From NCBI GenBank assembly GCA_030696235.1, contig JAUYSN010000434.1, forward strand, positions 1 through 6,533: 6,533 nt of DNA, read 5' to 3'. A program made the translations under genes and the position numbers. The notes below the pieces were generated by a model. The model saw only the letters and a list, made by a program, of their open reading frames with translations, was not told the origin of the DNA and did not search any database. Each line of letters opens with the position of its first letter. The stretch's first letter is position 1. Origin of the DNA: Sulfuricella sp. GTDB lineage: Bacteria; Pseudomonadota; Gammaproteobacteria; Burkholderiales; Sulfuricellaceae. Positions 4,821 through 6,533 of the stretch are shown here, piece by piece.

Positions 4821-6533
4821 ATGAAGCACATCCGCAATTTTTCCATTATCGCCCATATCGACCACGGCAAATCCACCCTGGCCGACCGTATCATCCATCT
4901 CTGCGGCGGCCTTTCCGACCGCGAGATGGAGGCGCAAGTACTGGATTCGATGGACATCGAGCGCGAGCGCGGCATCACCATCAAGGCACAGACCGCTGCG
5001 CTAACGTACAAGGCCCTCGATGGGCAGGTTTACCAGTTCAACCTGATCGATACCCCGGGCCACGTTGATTTCTCCTATGAAGTCAGTCGCTCGCTCTCTG
5101 CTTGTGAGGGGGCGCTGCTGGTGGTGGACGCTTCGCAGGGCGTGGAGGCGCAGAGCGTGGCGAACTGCTATACCGCCATCGAGCAGGGGGTAGAGGTCGT
5201 AGCGGTGCTCAACAAGATCGATCTGCCCAGCGCCGAGCCTGAACGGGTGATCAAGGAAATTGAAGACATCATCGGCATTGATGCCAGTCACGCGGTTCTC
5301 TGCTCGGCCAAGACCGGTCTGGGTGTGCAGGACGTGCTGGAGGCGGTCATCGCCCGCATACCGGCACCCAGGGGCAACCCGGATGGCCCCTTGAAGGCGC
5401 TGATCATCGACTCCTGGTTCGATAATTATGTCGGCGTGGTGATGCTGGTGCGCGTGGTGGACGGCGTACTCAAACCCAAGGATAAAATCCTGCTGATGGC
5501 TGGCGGTAGCGAACATCTGTGCGAACAGGTCGGCGTGTTTACGCCCAAATCCCAGCCCCGGACGCAGTTGGCGGCGGGCGAGGTCGGCTTTGTCATCGCC
5601 GGTATCAAGGAACTCAAGGCGGCCAAGGTCGGCGATACCGTGACCCTGGCCGGAAGACGCGCCAGCGAGGCGCTGCCGGGTTTCAAGGAAATCAAGCCGC
5701 AGGTTTTTGCCGGGTTGTATCCAGTGGAATCTCATGAATATGAAGCCCTGCGCGATGCGCTGGAAAAACTCAAGCTCAACGATGCCTCGTTGCAGTATGA
5801 GCCGGAGGTTTCCCAGGCGCTGGGCTTCGGATTCCGTTGCGGTTTCCTCGGGTTGCTGCACATGGAGATCGTGCAGGAGCGCCTGGAGCGCGAATACGAT
5901 ATGGACCTCATCACCACCGCGCCGACGGTGGTGTACGAGGTGGTGATGCGCGGTGGCGAGGTGCTGGAAATCGAAAACCCCGCCAAGTTGCCCGAGCTGT
6001 CCAAGATCGAGGAAATCCGCGAGCCGATCATCACCACCACCATCCTGGTCCCGCAGGACTATGTCGGATCGGTGATGACGCTGTGCAACCAGAAGCGCGG
6101 CGTGCAGAAGAACATGCAGTACATGGGGCGGCAGGTGATGCTGACCTACGAGATGCCGATGAATGAAGTGGTGATGGACTTCTTCGACAAGCTGAAATCG
6201 GTATCGCGCGGTTATGCCTCAATGGATTACGAGTTCCTGGAATTCCGTACTTCCGATCTGGTGAAAGTGGACATTTTGATCAACGGCGACAAGGTGGATG
6301 CCCTGTCGGTGATCGTTCACCGCGCCAATGCCCAGTATCGCGGGCGCGAAGTGGCGGCCAAGATGCGCGAGCTGATTCCGCGCCAGATGTTCGATGTGGC
6401 TATTCAGGCCGCCATCGGGGCGAACATTATTTCGCGCGAGAATGTAAAGGCGTTGCGCAAGAACGTTCTGGCAAAGTGTTACGGCGGTGATATATCCCGC
6501 AAGAAAAAACTGTTGGAAAAGCAGAAGGCCGGC
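4821..6533 (+). CDS. lepA: Elongation factor 4 (LepA) GTPase, missing its C-terminal end at the window edge
   Basis: LepA/EF4 is a ribosome-associated translational GTPase resembling EF-G. The frame is open for 571 codons to the end of the window; the family is close to 600, so about 25-30 residues are missing. All GTPase motifs are intact: AHIDHGKS (11-18), GIT (51-53), DTPGH (77-81, with the catalytic His81), NKID (131-134) and SAK (162-164). The beta-barrel domain II lies at about 190-280. Alpha/beta domains follow, including [18 protein letters not shown] (333-350). The LepA-specific C-terminal region begins near 485 and retains [35 protein letters not shown] (531-565). ATG 4821 gives [16 protein letters not shown], nearly identical to the E. 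coli start, but no Shine-Dalgarno lies in the 13 nt after the terminator T-run. lepB normally follows outside the window. Confidence 0.97.
   Translation, partial: MKHIRNFSIIAHIDHGKSTLADRIIHLCGGLSDREMEAQVLDSMDIERERGITIKAQTAALTYKALDGQVYQFNLIDTPGHVDFSYEVSRSLSACEGALLVVDASQGVEAQSVANCYTAIEQGVEVVAVLNKIDLPSAEPERVIKEIEDIIGIDASHAVLCSAKTGLGVQDVLEAVIARIPAPRGNPDGPLKALIIDSWFDNYVGVVMLVRVVDGVLKPKDKILLMAGGSEHLCEQVGVFTPKSQPRTQLAAGEVGFVIAGIKELKAAKVGDTVTLAGRRASEALPGFKEIKPQVFAGLYPVESHEYEALRDALEKLKLNDASLQYEPEVSQALGFGFRCGFLGLLHMEIVQERLEREYDMDLITTAPTVVYEVVMRGGEVLEIENPAKLPELSKIEEIREPIITTTILVPQDYVGSVMTLCNQKRGVQKNMQYMGRQVMLTYEMPMNEVVMDFFDKLKSVSRGYASMDYEFLEFRTSDLVKVDILINGDKVDALSVIVHRANAQYRGREVAAKMRELIPRQMFDVAIQAAIGANIISRENVKALRKNVLAKCYGGDISRKKKLLEKQKAG

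Noticed and set aside
5001..5861. Minus-strand ORF (286 codons) opposite lepA
   Set aside because: It is antisense to highly conserved GTPase sequence, and its translation is His/Gln-rich and matches nothing I recognise.
1..6533. Mobile elements, CRISPR arrays, tRNA or rRNA genes, phage or defence genes
   Set aside because: I found no terminal inverted repeats, transposase motifs, regularly spaced repeats or structured RNA genes; gene order is conserved and base composition is even throughout.

Overview
The window carries a conserved proteobacterial chromosomal block: the sigma-E envelope-stress operon between nadB and lepA. The order is nadB (divergent, partial), rpoE, rseA, rseB, rseC, a DegP/MucD-type protease, a glutaredoxin-like gene and lepA (partial). 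The nadB/rpoE-rseABC and lepA neighbourhood is shared by gamma- and betaproteobacteria. The protease directly after rseC, the small glutaredoxin-like ORF before lepA, the moderately high GC and the sequence flavour of RseA and RseB suggest a betaproteobacterium, perhaps of the Nitrosomonadales type. That taxonomic placement is inference.

Layout. Positions 1-250 (minus strand) hold the N-terminal 83 codons of L-aspartate oxidase (nadB). Positions 257-514 are the divergent control region and rpoE leader; they hold candidate promoters, a near-perfect hairpin, two possible short leader ORFs and a CsrA-like core motif. Positions 515-4759 are six tightly packed plus-strand genes. They encode the sigma factor, its membrane anti-sigma factor, the periplasmic co-regulator, an inner-membrane Cys-motif protein, a periplasmic serine protease with two PDZ domains, and an 85-residue thiol-redox protein. 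rseA/rseB and mucD/glutaredoxin overlap by 4 nt (ATGA), and the only internal gap above 10 nt is the 42 nt between rseC and mucD. A strong intrinsic terminator (4781-4807) closes the operon, and lepA begins 14 nt beyond it and runs off the window at 6533.

How the genes work together (family knowledge). RseA holds RpoE inactive at the inner membrane, and RseB binds the RseA periplasmic tail and blocks its proteolysis. Envelope damage triggers stepwise RseA cleavage and frees RpoE to transcribe envelope-maintenance genes, typically including a DegP-class protease. Here that protease lies in the same transcription unit, so sensor, regulator and effector appear to be co-expressed.

Nothing here looks like a wholly new system, and the protein-coding content is ordinary and intact. 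The points most worth checking are the non-coding and translational details: the rpoE leader, and the terminator-lepA junction where lepA has no visible Shine-Dalgarno. There are no tRNA or rRNA genes, CRISPR arrays, insertion sequences or signs of recent transfer.
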